NCBI GenBank assembly: GCA_007026445.1
Contig: VDMD01000007.1
Span: 62,001-126,000 of the forward strand
DNA length: 64,000 bases
Source of the DNA: Schizophyllum amplum
Taxonomy: Eukaryota; Basidiomycota; Agaricomycetes; Agaricales; Schizophyllaceae
Reading direction: 5' to 3'
Part shown: one piece after another, positions 23,298 through 35,554 of the stretch
Numbering within the stretch: the first letter of the stretch is position 1
Layout: each line of letters starts with the position of its first letter
Made by a program: the position numbers and the translations under genes
Notes under the pieces: model-generated
What the model was told of the DNA's origin: nothing
Seen by the model: the letters and a program-made list of their open reading frames with translations, nothing else
The model's database searches: none

Positions 23298-23886
23298 GGA
23301 GGGCAAGAGCAAAGGGCAATAGGGAGGCGCACCTCCCTGCACAGCGTCCGCGTCAGAGACCGGAGCATGATGAAGGTTGATGAAAGCGGCACGCGCGCAC
23401 TTTCCCACGCCTAACGGACAATGACTTGTCGAAGTTGAACGAGGTCAGTAACTTTACCGTAAGTATGATGCAAAGAAGCACCTACATATATGTGTAAAGC
23501 AGCAGCCCAAGCTCTACCCTTGAAGCTTGATTTTTTTCCAAGCCCGAGGATGTCTTTCAAGCCTTGGAACATTTCTCCACAGAGGTGCCCCAGCCTGAGT
23601 CACTGGTGTCGTCGTCTGGCCCTCACCCTCTTCTTGCTGTGACGCCTTGGGTCGCTTGTTATACATATACAAAGGATGTGCACTGCATATGCTGCTACTT
23701 CTCGTCTACCGCCGCGCGTATGGTTTGATCACCTGACGCGCAACGCATACTCGTAACGTCCTCCTCGGGCCCTTGTCCAAGTCCGTGTGAATCATCCGGA
23801 AGGGCGTCGTTCTCGCTGCAAAGGGCCTCCGCATCACGCATCGTATGCAAGCAAAGTCCGAGATGAAAGCGCTTTCACCGCTCACA
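23298..23886. other. Intergenic region upstream of the Q-rich gene
   Basis: Promoter side of the Q-rich gene and 3' side of the membrane-protein gene. I see no other feature. Confidence 0.4.
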
Positions 23887-24674
23887 CTAGTCGTGACGAA
23901 ACCGGTTGGCCTTCATGGACGGCAGAAGGCCCAGAAGGCCGAAAATTAACATGTAGGCTGCCGTAGCTGCATGTGCGTCAGCGGCGGAGCATTACGACGT
24001 GGGGAATGCAGGTAGTATTCCGTGTTGGAGAAGGGGCGATATCTCGGTATGCGACGTCGGGAAAATTGGAGTGAGAGTGAGAGCGCGCAACGCACCGCCG
24101 ATCACACCCTTCGTGTATCCGAGATCGGACCACAGGCAAAATGTCGCGGCGAGTGTTGACCAGCCGAATGCGATTGAGACGGTGAGCATCTGCAGGGGAG
24201 CGGGTCAGCGGGAGCCCCAGGTGGACGAGGGAGCGACGCACGGGGATCACGGTCGACAGCGTCCCGTCCTGCTGCCACGACGCGTACTGCACGCTCGTTA
24301 GCTCTCTTCCCGGGTTCTGAAGCATGCTACGCACATCCATTTCCGACCCCGTCATCCACGGCGCGATGAGAACGTAGAGGAACATGACTACCGTCAAGAG
24401 CCCTAGCCCCACGCCTGCCAGCGCCGTCGTCCTGTCAAGCGCCGGTCAGCCTCGTACATATCTGCCTACTCTGAACAAGCGCTCACCTCCCCCACCCTGC
24501 GGCGCCCTGTAATAGCACGCGCTGGAGCTCCTGCGCGAGGTCGAGATAGTATGCGGCGGCGCCTCCGGGGAGAATGAAGCGCAGCTGGCGTAGGGTGTGC
24601 TGGGACCAGCTGGATGATGAGGTCCATCCGTACTGTCTTTGTGGAACAGATGGCGATGGTGTGTTCATGTTCAT
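23887..24674 (-). CDS. Small multi-pass membrane protein, function unknown
   Basis: Exons 23887-23966, 24096-24189, 24242-24431, 24487-24674 give 183 aa. Hydrophobic helices: LAGVGLGLLTVVMFLYVLIA, MLTVSIAFGWSTLAATFCLW, and TAAYMLIFGLLGLLPSM, with a weaker one near LRFILPGGAAAYYLD. The tail MKANRFRHD is basic. No signal peptide and no catalytic motif are seen. It looks like a conserved fungal endomembrane protein but I do not recognise the family. All four exons join in frame with standard donors. Confidence 0.65.
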
Positions 24675-24895
24675 CGCAAGCCGCCGCTTCGTGACGGGAG
24701 GTGGGGAGGACGAGGACACAGCGGCGAAGCAGAGGGCAAATGATCACATGTGATTGACGCGCATCGGACCGAAGTCCCGATGCAGCCTCTTTCGAATTTT
24801 AACTCACGCTCAGAGTACTCAGTACTCAATCCTCGAAGACGTCCAACTCAGACTGTAAAAAATACATCATTATACACTACACTTATACGAGTACA

Positions 24896-27174
24896 TCACA
24901 GCCTCGCCTGCGTCTCATCGACATCCGCCACCTTCACAACTCTGTTCACCGTCAGCGCCGCGTCTGCTGAAAGGCAAGAAACGTGACACTCACAGTTTCC
25001 CCGTGTTCCCGCCGCTGAAGAGCATCGTGACGGCCTCGGGACACTTCTCCAGGCCCTCCACGATGTGGAATTTGCGCTTGATGGCGCCGGAGGAAAGCCC
25101 CTCCGCGAGCTCCTTCCGCGCGGCCTCGTACTGCTTTGCGTAGTCGAACCTGGGGGTCGGTAGGTAAGCGCACAATTGGAAAGGAATGCAACCAATGATG
25201 GAGAGCAAGATGAGAAAGAAGGGTAGGAAAGCGTCGAGTAGAGATCGCTTGCATGCTCGTTGAAGAAAGCGGGCAGATGGACTTACACGATGAACCCCTG
25301 CAATGTCGCGCGCATAGCGATGATGTTGGGGTAATTCTGCAGCGGCCGCGGCTTGCCGTCTGCATCGCTTGATAAGTCCTGGTCTATACAGCTGGATGAC
25401 TGGATTCACGCACTGTACCCAGATATCGACCCTGCAGGGTGTCAGAACTTCGGCCAAAACTATGGCGGTCAGACACCACTCACCGCAGAACGGAATGCGC
25501 GCGTGCATGTTTAGCTGCAGGAGAACCATGTCCAGAATTTCGCCTGCAAGTTCGAAAGGAAGAGTGGTGAGGTGAGGAATGGGAAGAAAGAGTTATGAGG
25601 TGGAACGAAGAAAAATGAGATGGCACGAAGAGGAATGAGCTTCGTCCGGTCGACCGTTCGTGACAGAGCCCACCTCCAACATTGTCAAAGTAGACATCGA
25701 TGTAGCCGATCGACTTGAGCTGCTGCCTGAAGTCAGGGGCTTTGTAGTTCAGGCCTTTGACCTGCGGAGATGGTGTGTCAGTGGGATGAGCGAACCGGAG
25801 GATCAATGAGATATCTGTGCGCCGGGCGACCCGCCGCAACTTGACAGACAAGGAAGAGGATGACATATATGAGGAAAAGAAAGAAAAAACTCACCACACC
25901 CAACTCCTTCTCCAACCACTCGCACTTCTCCTGCTGGCCCGCAATCGCGTACACCTGCGCACCCATGCTCACGCCGAGCTGGCACACGAGCGAACCGACC
26001 GCGCCCGCGGCGCCGGACACCAGGAGCTTCTCCCCGGCCTTGAGCTTGCCGACATCTTTAAGGCCCTGTGATGGGTATAGGTGCAGGATGAAGAGTGTCG
26101 GATGGAATTTAGATTGGAGTTCAGTTGGGTGAAGGGAAGGAGGTCAGCCCTGCCGCAGACTCGTGCCGCATATTATCCACGCACAAAGTACGCCGTCATG
26201 CCGGGCGACCCAAGTGTGTTGAGATAGTCGAGGACCTGAGTGCCGGGTGGAAGGCTAGGACGGTAGGTGAGCTTGTGGTGCGTGGCAAGTCCTTTCTAAT
26301 ATTTGCTTACATAATCTTTGTGCATGAAGCAGCCTTGAGGACGGCGTACTCTGTCCAGCCTTGGCGGGGTGTGAGCTAACGTGGAGAGGAAAAGAGGAAG
26401 GATGAAGTCGGCTTCGATACATGGCGGGATAGAGATACAAAGCGATGCAGAGACATATGGCGTAACACAGATACGAGAAGGACGACGTACCAGGAGTACA
26501 TTGGACGGCGTCGCCAACGGCAAGCTTTACGCCCTCGCCCGCCTTTGCGACGACACCAAGACCACCGGAGCGCATGGTCTACGCCGACGGGAGCGGGACA
26601 GACGCGTGCATATTTGAGGAAGGTCAGGGCCAGGAGGGAGGAGACCATCGTTGATGGCGCGCAGGCAGGCATGCCGGTACATTTGAGGTGTGGATGGGTG
26701 CGGGGATGAGTGTTTGAGTGGAAGCAGCAGATACGTGCACACATCAGCATTCATTCAATCTCAGCGTCGAATTTTGTACCACGCACCTCGCCAATCTGCA
26801 CAGGCGGCAGGTAGCTGCGCTTGTCGTTCAGCCAGCCGCGCATCGCGGGGTCCAGCGACAGCCACATAACCTGGTGGAGGCCGTGAGATCCCGCTCGTCA
26901 CCTTTTGCACGATAAGAAACGAGGTAGTCGTGGAACCGCGAGTTCCCCCAACAATCGCGACAACTGCGTCGATCGAAGGGCACCCTCCCTTCTTCCTCTG
27001 GCTGTCCTCACCAGGAGCAGGACGACCATCGTACAATACTCACGTACGCACCTTCACCAACACCTCTCCCTCACCGGGATCTCCGACCTCACGCGTCTCC
27101 TGCCGAAAGGTGCGCGCGGGGTCAATGTCCTTGGTAGGGCGCTCCGCGAGGACGATGCACTTGCTAGCAGGCAT
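24896..27174 (-). CDS. Zinc-independent medium-chain reductase (curcumin/prostaglandin reductase-like NADP-dependent oxidoreductase)
   Basis: Twelve exons (24896-24941, 24994-25149, 25287-25367, 25410-25431, 25484-25543, 25674-25761, 25895-26065, 26185-26254, 26311-26359, 26491-26578, 26787-26870, 27052-27174) give 345 aa. Motifs: SLDPAMRGWL, GVKLAVGDAVQC, TLGSPGMTAYFGL, nucleotide-binding SGAAGAVGSLVCQL (AxxGxxG), GYIDVYFDNVGGEILD, MHARIPFCGSISGYS, MRATLQGFIVFDY. No zinc-binding Cys set is present. The family reduces alpha,beta-double bonds of enones with NADPH, often in detoxification or aromatic and lipid metabolism; the substrate here is unknown. Exon 9 is only 22 nt. Several introns contain T/C-rich near-repeats. 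Confidence 0.92.
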
Positions 27175-28003
27175 GGTGAATGGCGAACTATTCAGACCTT
27201 GATTTGCGTCGAGGATAAAGCGCGATGGTGGAGGGAAGCTCAAAAGAAATGGTGGAAGTCAGGTGGAGGTTAAGCGCCCTCGCTCTTATAAGTGTCCCTT
27301 ATAGCCGGCCTGCGGGTAAGTTGTAACGATACCCACGGCCATCGCGCAGAGACCACATGCGTGATGCAGTCTCCCGCGATGAGTGATGCACCTGCCAGCG
27401 CGGCCTGCGCCCGAGGCCACACATGGCCACACGATTCAGAGGCTGGCAATCGGAGGAGACAACACCGGAGAGTCAATCGGGTATGTGCAGTGCCGACTGC
27501 CGGAAGCGCGTCCATAGTTCTCGAGAACAATGGGCACGCATCACGTGAGGGGACCATCTGGTGGCACATCGTGTAAGTACCCCAAGCCTTGGCACAATCC
27601 TCATCTCGGCGCCTCGCAGCTAACAGAGCACTGACTCTCTGACCTGATTGCCCAAAAACAAGGGCGTGGTCAAACACTGCAAGCAAGATGCAGACTTGAA
27701 CTCCGCACTACGTTACTTATGTCAGTGACAACCCTTTGAGAACAGGTCACTTCGAATGTGATCAAGCCACGGGGATACAATTACACGATATTCGAGGCCT
27801 ATGTTACAAAGAATAGTCAAAAGAATACAATAGAATCCGACGTGCACAACGAGCTGAAGCATGTGCAATGAAACAAGAATCCAGATAAAAGTCCACATCA
27901 TGAAGCTTTGCAGCTTTGAAGGGTCGACACATCCACTTGGATTTAGACGATGGTGAATCTGTTCGAATATCAATAAAGTGCTTGCTTGTCTAAGGAGGAA
28001 AAC
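27175..28003. other. Intergenic region, no gene supported
   Basis: Promoter of the reductase (a TATAAG lies about 110 bp upstream of its ATG, near 27285) and 3' flank of the HAM1-like gene. No other open frame was credible. Confidence 0.4.
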
Positions 28004-30887
28004 TCACGCTTCGCTCCTCCACCGCTCGCCCTTCTCCACAAGGCTCTCGCGCTTGTCCGTGCGGTTGACAATACCGGTCGCGTGCCCCTTGTCCGGCAGC
28101 AAGCTCGTGCGCTTGCTCGTCGGCATCTTGAACTGCGAACTGCTCCGCTTCGTTGCGTTGCTCTTCGCGTCCGCTTCTTCCTTCGTCGACTTCATCATCT
28201 GGATGGACGTCAGTCGCTGAACCATACTCGCGCACGAAACTGAGAAACTTACCCCCTTCAACGCATCCACCCGCGTCTCGTTCTCGCTCGCCTTCGCCTC
28301 GTCCATCCGATCCCGCACGCGCACCAACTGACCATCGACATACTCCATGCCCGTACGGATCGCATCTGCCACCGCCTTCTGGATCTGCTTCTTCACCAGG
28401 CCCATCACCAGCGGCTTCAGCGTCTTGTACAGCAAGTCGTGCTTCGAGTCGCGAATGGAGAACTTGAGCGTGTCCACCTTGACCTTCACGTCCTTGACCT
28501 TGAGTACCGATGACTTGTCGGGCGTGTTCGACACTTTGACGGTGGCCTGGGTGCGAGTGAGTATTCAGTGCATACACTGAACGAAAAGAGAGCGCACCTT
28601 GAGCCCCTCGCCACCGAGCACAATGTCCGCGAGGCCGGAGTCACTGATCTTCGGAAGCCCGGTCTTCTTGCTGAAGTAGAACGCGACATCGCGCAAATCG
28701 GCCTGGATCTGGCTGAACGTGAGGGTGAACTCGTGCTTGCCCTCGTCCTTGATGGCTGCGTGGGACGTCAACAAACACTCACAACCCTTCAAGAAAACAA
28801 AAGGACGCACATGCATAAGGGCTGTACTTGAAGTAGTTGTTCGCCTGGACCTCGATGATGTTGGGGAAGAGGTTGCGTCCGGACAGCACGAGGTTCTCGA
28901 TGACGAGATCGAACGCGTCGTCCGTGTACTCGATACGTGGTATGGGGACGTAGCCAACCTATTGAGCGTGATGAGCTGCCGTTCGCTTCCATGCATGAAC
29001 ACCACACACCTTGTCAACAACCGCAGGGAGAATGGTGTGGCGGATGTCAGCCCACAGCTCGCTCTTAAACGCCAGCCGACCCTCGCTGTCAAACAACAGA
29101 TCCTTTGTGAGACGAGTCCAGTCCTGGCCGAACCGTTGGTTCAACGGATCTTCACCCATCGCGCGCCCGAACGTCGCGATCGACTGGAAGAAGTTGTCGA
29201 AGTGACCCTTGTACTTGTCCTCGAAGAAGACCTGGCCGGTCTTGCGCAAGTCCGCCGCCTCCTCGTTGCACTCGTCCTTGAGCACAAAGCCTGGCTGCAA
29301 CAAGGTCTAAGACAAGGTCAGCTTCAAAACCTAATTCCGACTCAGATAAGACGCACCTTGCGGATGTACGCATTGGCGCGCTCGAGCCACGCCTCCAAAG
29401 CCTTGTCGTTCTTAGCGTCCTCCGCCAGTCGGTTCGCCGCGTCGAAGATGACATCCATGCTCTGCCCGTTCGCGAACCGCTCGAGCAGCTTGCGAAGTTC
29501 ACCCCACGCGTTCGTGAGAGACTGGTCGTCCTGCGCGGCGTTCGCCGTGTGCTTCGCGTGCTGCTTGCCGACGTTCTGGCCGTGCGCGAAGTATTGCGAG
29601 ATGGTGTCGAGCAACCAGGTGATGGACTCCTGATAGTCGTCGTGCTTCTGGCACTCGACGATGACCTTCTTGAGGCGGTAGATCTGGAGGCAGGTGAGTA
29701 GGCGTAGAGAAAGAGGATTCGGATCACATACGTATTGCTCGCGACGCTCCTGGGGGAAATAGTCGTCGATGAAGTCCTTGCCGCGGTCGAGGTGCTCGTT
29801 GGCTTTCTCCTTGTGCTGCTGGGGGATCTTGGCGGACAGGTCGTTGCGCAGGCCCTTCATCTTGCCCATCAACGTCTTCGGCTTGTCTGACGAGTTGGCA
29901 ACGTCCGTCGTGGTCGCCGGTTCGACGCTGTAACAAAGTCAACACTACTACTTCTGCAAATGAAAAGGTATCGCATACCTGTACTCAGATGATGACGGTG
30001 TATCCTCAATCAGATCGGCCTCGCCAGCTGCCATGTTCAACACTGGCCGCTCGTCGTGGTTGTACCTGCCGTTCTTGAACGCCTCTGCCTTCTCCTTCGC
30101 CTCCCTCTTCTGCTGCTCATACTCCTCCTTCGACATAAACTCACCCTCCGGCGCAGGCTCGTCGACTTTCGCAAGTTGGTCCTCAGTGGGGCGCAACTTG
30201 CCGGCGGCTTCGGAGGCCCCCTTCGCGAGGACGTCGCGGCCGATGACAGCGAAGTCGGACAGAAGCTTGCGGACCTCCGAGTTGGTGAGGATAAGCGACA
30301 TCAATGTGCGTAGATGGTTGGCCGCTAGATTCAAGTCAGTACATGTCCACGCGCGCCGTCGCGACCAACTTACCCTTCTGCCCGTCCTGCTTCGCCTGTT
30401 GCTTGCCTACGGGCAAGTCCGTCTTGCGGCCCTTGCTCGCGACGTCGACATCGCGCGTGTTCCACACAAACTCCTGGAAAACCTGGTCCGCGTTCTTCTC
30501 CTTTACAATGACCCGCGCCGTCTCGAGAATCTGGCTGCTGTCCTTGACTAGCCGCTTGCCCTCGGGCGACAGCCTGTCGACGGAGAAAGGCGTGTTATCG
30601 ATAGCGTACTTGAGCGCGCGGTCGATCTGGCCGTTGGAGGGCATTCGGCCATCTCGGAAAGCGGCGATGACACCAAACAACCGGACCTGCAAGCGCCGTG
30701 AGCGAATGTCAGGGAGAGGGGCGGGGGGCTACGTGCCTTCCGGTCAATGTCCGCCTCCTTGTCGCGCTTGTTGACGGGGTCCGTCACGGCGCCCGCCTGC
30801 AGATGATGAGCTCGCGTTGAGTGAACATGCAGAGCAACGCACCTTTGGCTTGCTAGAAATGTCCTTGGGTGCTTGTGGAAGAGACAT
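28004..30887 (-). CDS. HAM1-like protein (fungal LBP/BPI-like lipid-binding family)
   Basis: Eleven exons (28004-28198, 28253-28546, 28598-28755, 28811-28958, 29010-29306, 29357-29683, 29732-29927, 29979-30324, 30374-30686, 30737-30796, 30843-30887) give 792 aa. N-terminal part: VRLFGVIAAFRDGRMPSNGQ, NHLRTLMSLILTNSEVRKLL and a charged EYEQQKREAKEKAEAFKNG segment. The C-terminal part (VGYVPIPRIEYTDDAFDLVI, then FYFSKKTGLPKISDSGLADI) resembles the BPI-like C-terminal domain of HAM1 proteins. I recall a Cryptococcus HAM1 as a palmitoylation substrate affecting mating and capsule; the molecular function is unclear. Intron 2 uses a GC donor. A TATA box sits about 55 bp upstream. Confidence 0.8.
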
Positions 30888-31236
30888 GGTGTGGTGAGGG
30901 GAAAAAGAAATAGTGCGGTGCGCATGTCAGCCTGGCGTTTATATAACGAGGGCGGGCGATCTGCGTCATGCGAGAGACGTCTATCCATCCTTCACTGACA
31001 AGTCCGCGGAAGCAAAAGCGTCTTCAGGCAGCTCGCCCTGCCACCGAACATGATGTCACCGATCGCACACACCCCGGGACGACGGCGCGCGCGAGAATTC
31101 CAAGACAGACACAGGGTCGCATTCGATGACGAAAGTTAATTTTGCCATCTAGGACCACCCTGCCCTCGCACACTTAGCCACAGCCAACCTCCGACAAAGG
31201 TAGCTATCTCTCTTGACATCATCCTGCGCTGCGTAC
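30888..31236. other. HAM1-like promoter and alkaline phosphatase 3' flank
   Basis: 349 bp with a TATA box at 30940-30946 serving the minus-strand HAM1-like gene. No gene seen. Confidence 0.45.
30940..30946 (-). promoter_or_regulatory. TATA box of the HAM1-like gene
   Basis: TATATAA on the minus strand, about 53-59 bp upstream of the start codon at 30887. Confidence 0.6.
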
Positions 31237-34200
31237 CTAGCATCGCTCCGCCGCCGAGGAGCCCAGCGCCAACGCGCCCGCCAGCTTGAAGAATATGTCG
31301 ATGTTGTTGTCTGCAATCGCGCGCATGGGTGAGATAATAGTCAGACTTTCCGCGGTTATGCCAGCCTACTCACAGACGCCACGGAACGCCTCGCTGCCTG
31401 GTCCGCTTGCAAACACAGAGACGTCTGCCGATGACGAGCGGGAGCAAGATGATAAGCGGGAGTGACAGCCGGAATGCTGCTGAAAACCATACCGGTCAAG
31501 GAGTGCACACCCTGGTCATACGCAACAGGCAGCGTGCCGTCTGCATCGAATGGTTAGATGGCGCTCTGCCCCACAGATCCATACCGGAGCCACTCACTGA
31601 CGACGAATCCATCAGGGTTATCATACGCGTTCACCACCATGTCCTCGTCCTCCTCGCTCACGGCGACCGCGGGCAGACGGGGTCCGGTGGTATTCACAGA
31701 GTAATCCTCGCGGCTAGCTGACAGTCAGCGCGGCGTCCCATAGCACTTGCACAAAGCACTTACTGGTCAGGGTTGGCAGCGAAGCCGGCCTACGAGACGC
31801 TGTCAGCTTCATCCTCCGTGTGGAACCGTACCCATTCCAGCAACCATAATGTCGACTAACCGCATAAGCATACCGCGGCGCCCACTGCACCGGGAAATTG
31901 GGCCCCTGCTCGCCGTACACGAGCGTGTCGTTATCCGGCGACGCGCCCTCTGCGACCTGGTAGCCACTAAGGCCCGAGTTGACGTAGATACCCACTGCGA
32001 TGTAGGTCAGTCGAGACTGATATGCACGCTGACACAACATACCTCCGCGCCGCTTCATGCGGTCATCCTCCTGCGCCGCAACATACATCGTGTCTGCGCC
32101 CCCGAAGACGTCCTGATAGCTAATAGATTAGCCCAACAGAAGTATCAACGCGACAGAATCTACGCACGAAGCCATGCCCATGATCCGCCGTGACGACTAC
32201 CAACGTGTTCTCGTCCTCGCCCAGCGCCTTGAGGTCTAAACGGTCATGGAGCCATGCTTGTAAGTAAAGCAAGATCCCAAAGTATGCAAGAAACCAAGGT
32301 AGAGCAATGACGCAAAGTATAGCAAGAAACCAGCCCACTCACGCGCTAACGTTGCCCGGATCGTATCGTCGAGCTCGAGCAGCTCGCCCAGCGCACGGTC
32401 GTAGTCCAGCACATGCATCATCTTGTCGATGCTCGCGGCCTCCGCCCTGTGAAGTTGTCAACATCAAGATAAAACACGTTGCCTCGAATGCAAATTGGAG
32501 CCTTCGAATGCAACTGGCGCACTCGAATGCAACTTGTGCCCTCGAATGCAACCAACCTCCTCGAACCAGCCATGCGAAACGCGAAACAACACCTGGCAAC
32601 ACTCACATCATGAACCAGCCCTCCTCCTTATAGTTCGCATTCAGAATATCGATCGCCTTGAGCGTCATATCCTTCAGCCCCGGCTGGTCCGTCGCATCGC
32701 TGCCGTCGCCAGTGGGCGAGTTGGCCTTGTTCTGCAGGTTCGTTGGGTACACTTGCCGATCGAGCCACTTGGCCATGTTCGACGCTGCAAGCGGCCGGTC
32801 GGTCAGCGAGATTCCCCTCCACTGAACTCCGAAGCCTGATAGAAAGGCTTACTCGAAAATATCCCCAGCGTCTTCGTATCATTCGCCGCCGCCGCCAGCG
32901 CCGTCTTGTTGTGCACCACGTTGTACCCATGCGCGGCGAACTCGGCGTACATGTCCCGCCCCTCGAAGGCGTCCTCTTCGGCAAGGAAGAGCTCGGCGCC
33001 GCCGCTATTAGATAACGCAGCGCATCAGCACTGAAATCTCGCGCCAGCGGAGTACAGGCAAAAGGCGCACCCAAAGATAACATCCGGGCTCTGGCAGCTC
33101 GTCGGCCAGGCGAGCGTCGCGTTCAGCTCCTCGGCGCTGTATAAGTACTCGTAGACTACCGCGGCCAACTGGTCCCCTGGTTGATCAATGTTAGCATGCA
33201 CATTTGTGGCGCTTTAGTGAGTGGCGACTCACGATCCCTGGTGTGGGCGCAGAGCGCGGCTTGAAAAGATCAACAAGGGTGAGTATGTTGGAAGAGAGCA
33301 GTCTCCCACGGAGACGCCGACTATAGAGATGCCGTGTACGCACCAGGCGTCGCATCTCCTATGACCGCCGTCGAGACGATCCCCAGTCCGCCGCCAATCT
33401 CGCGCCTGAACATCTCCGCGATCGTCTCGTGCTTGGGGTCGTCGAAAGGAGTGGGGGACTGAAGTGTGTGCAAGTCAGCACACACGAGTGAGAGCGCCGG
33501 CATGCCAGTGACATTGAGCAGGCCCTGAGAGTGAGAGTGTTGTCGCCTTCATTGGACGCGTGCGCCGTAGCACAACATCCGACAGAAACAGGCGAATTCA
33601 TTCGGAGAACAAGCGGATCCACCCAAGCAAAGCGGGCCACCACCTGGCAAAGTACACTCACACTATCCGCGTACACGTTGAGCGCGTTGACAGAGCTCTT
33701 GCGCCCCGTGTACAGCGCCGTCGCCGAGTTGGCCGAGTCCGTGATGAACGAGTCGAGTGAGTGCGTCATCTGGTGGCCGAGGGCTTCCATCTAAACGGGG
33801 ACGGTTGAGCAGCACGTAAAGGAGGATGTCACGCAAGAGAGTTCGGTGTCAGGCGGTGACATGTGACAGACGGGTCATCGAGCACAGAAGGAGAGAATCA
33901 ACGAAAATGAACAAACAAGCACAGCGAGGGAAGCACAGCGAGCAGAGGCTCGACATGCCGAGGGACCATCGAAGCACTAACCTGGTCCATCTGCATGAGG
34001 GACTGGTACCGCCCGTTAATCGACTTGTGTCCAATGAGGCGCGCGGCTGTGATCATGGACTGGGTCATGCCTGGGGTGATCTGAGCGTAGGCCGTGTCGA
34101 CATGGGAGATATCGTCCATACCATCGCCGATGAACAACAGTACATTCTTTGCCTTGCGCTCGGTGGAGGGGGCCCGGACAGTCCAGTTCGCGACGGTCTC

Positions 34201-34810
34201 GCTGATGTTATAGTACGTGAGTTTGGCGAGGTAGTCGCCGGGCTGTGAGGTCTATAAGCCAGGGGTAAATGAGGGGTAGAGCTGCACAAGCAACCTTAAA
34301 CAAAGAAACCTGCAAGCAAGAGTTCACTTCAGTGACGCGATCACGCGACCAAAAGACCGCGTACCGCCCGATACGCCTTCGACGCGACGTTCACCGCCGT
34401 CGTGTTATCCGCGTCTTCCGCAAACAAGTCCTCATAGTATCTATCCGTGCCTAGTTAGCTCCGCCATCATCTTCCGAACCCAACATATCCACGCACTCGA
34501 ACGACCACTGCTCCAGCACCGGCTCCTCCTGGCCGAAGTACTCCGCTGCACCGACGCAAGCGCCCTCGCCCTCCTGAATGCACAGCGCAAACATCTCGTC
34601 GGGGACGCCCCCGTTGTAAGCCTCCGACCCGTTGACGGGCGCGTGTACCTCCAGGCGGATGTCGAACAGCTGCCCGGGCAGGAAATCGGACTGGTCCGGC
34701 GGAAACACGCAGCCCAGCGTCGGGCAGCTGCCGAGGCGCTTGTAATACTGCGCCGAAGCGCCCTGTGCGAGAAGGGATGACGCGAGCAATAGGGCACTCA
34801 CAAAGGACAT
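31237..34810 (-). CDS. Alkaline phosphatase (secretory pathway)
   Basis: A gene of about fifteen or more short exons, of which I resolved many but not all. It begins MSFVSALLLASSLLAQGASA (signal peptide) and ends at TAG 31237-31239 (FKLAGALALGSSAAERC). The catalytic Ser lies in SFITDSANSATALYTG (DSA-type motif). Metal-binding and fold motifs are present: NVLLFIGDGM, MITAARLIGHKS, GIVSTAVIGDATP, SEAASIDKMMHVLDYDRA, VVVTADHGHGFDVFG and GVHSLT. The enzyme hydrolyses phosphomonoesters using two Zn and one Mg; fungal homologues are vacuolar or secreted. A 15-nt exon at 34295-34309 (V-S-L-F-K) is needed. The first donor, near 34490, is unresolved. A TATA box lies 78-83 bp upstream. Confidence 0.9.
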
Positions 34811-35554
34811 GGTGCTTGGCTGATTGAAGAGAAGGCAGCTAGTCAATGAGAGAGAAAGCTCGGATCTCCAGCGCGTCGCGCTGAGGCTTTATACTGTTGA
34901 CAACGGTCTATTGGCATGTGCTGTGTAAACGGGTAGGCACGACGAGAGCGCCGCAATATCGACGGTATGCGTGGCACGTTCGTCGAAGGCTTTCAGACGA
35001 CGTTGATGATCGCCAATGTCCCGTTAAAAACGCTCAAGGAGACGCCGAGGAGGGTGGGAAGTTTAGTCTATAACCGATGTTGAGGGCACCATGGCCTTGG
35101 CACAAGCCGGAGACGCCTTGGCAAGGGCAAGCAGGAAAATAAACACGACTGACCACGAACGTGCGTCCGCCAGTTCATCGTATCGACACAAGACCAACTG
35201 GAGTCGGCCTACGATCAAGGGAAGGCCTGTCGAGACTCGGATGAATGCTGATGATGCTGGGAATCGCTGGAAGGCACGCGTAGGTTACTCAATGAAAGGC
35301 AAAAGCCGCACTAGCACCTGGAGCCAATTGACCTTCGTGGTCGTGTGCCCGCCGCGCGCGCATCACTTGCTCTGCGTCCACCTTGCTTGCGTTTCCGTCC
35401 ATGCATCTGAGAGATAGAGGGGAGGTTAGCAAGAATCATCGACGTGCGTACAAAAGCCTCAGTATGTCCAACTCACACGGGCGCCTGCTGTGACGGTCAG
35501 ACGGTGGCGAATGTTATGCATGCATTAGTGGTGTGTACGATCGCATCCCCTCCT
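34811..35554. other. Intergenic region, no gene supported
   Basis: Alkaline phosphatase promoter and BUD13 3' flank. A 108-codon plus-strand frame at 35091-35417 has no recognisable features and is not called. Confidence 0.4.
34888..34893 (-). promoter_or_regulatory. TATA box of the alkaline phosphatase gene
   Basis: TATAAA on the minus strand, 78-83 bp upstream of the start codon at 34810. Confidence 0.6.

Noticed and set aside
35091..35417. 108-codon plus-strand open frame
   Set aside because: Lies in the promoter region of the alkaline phosphatase gene, has no domain and no supporting splice structure.
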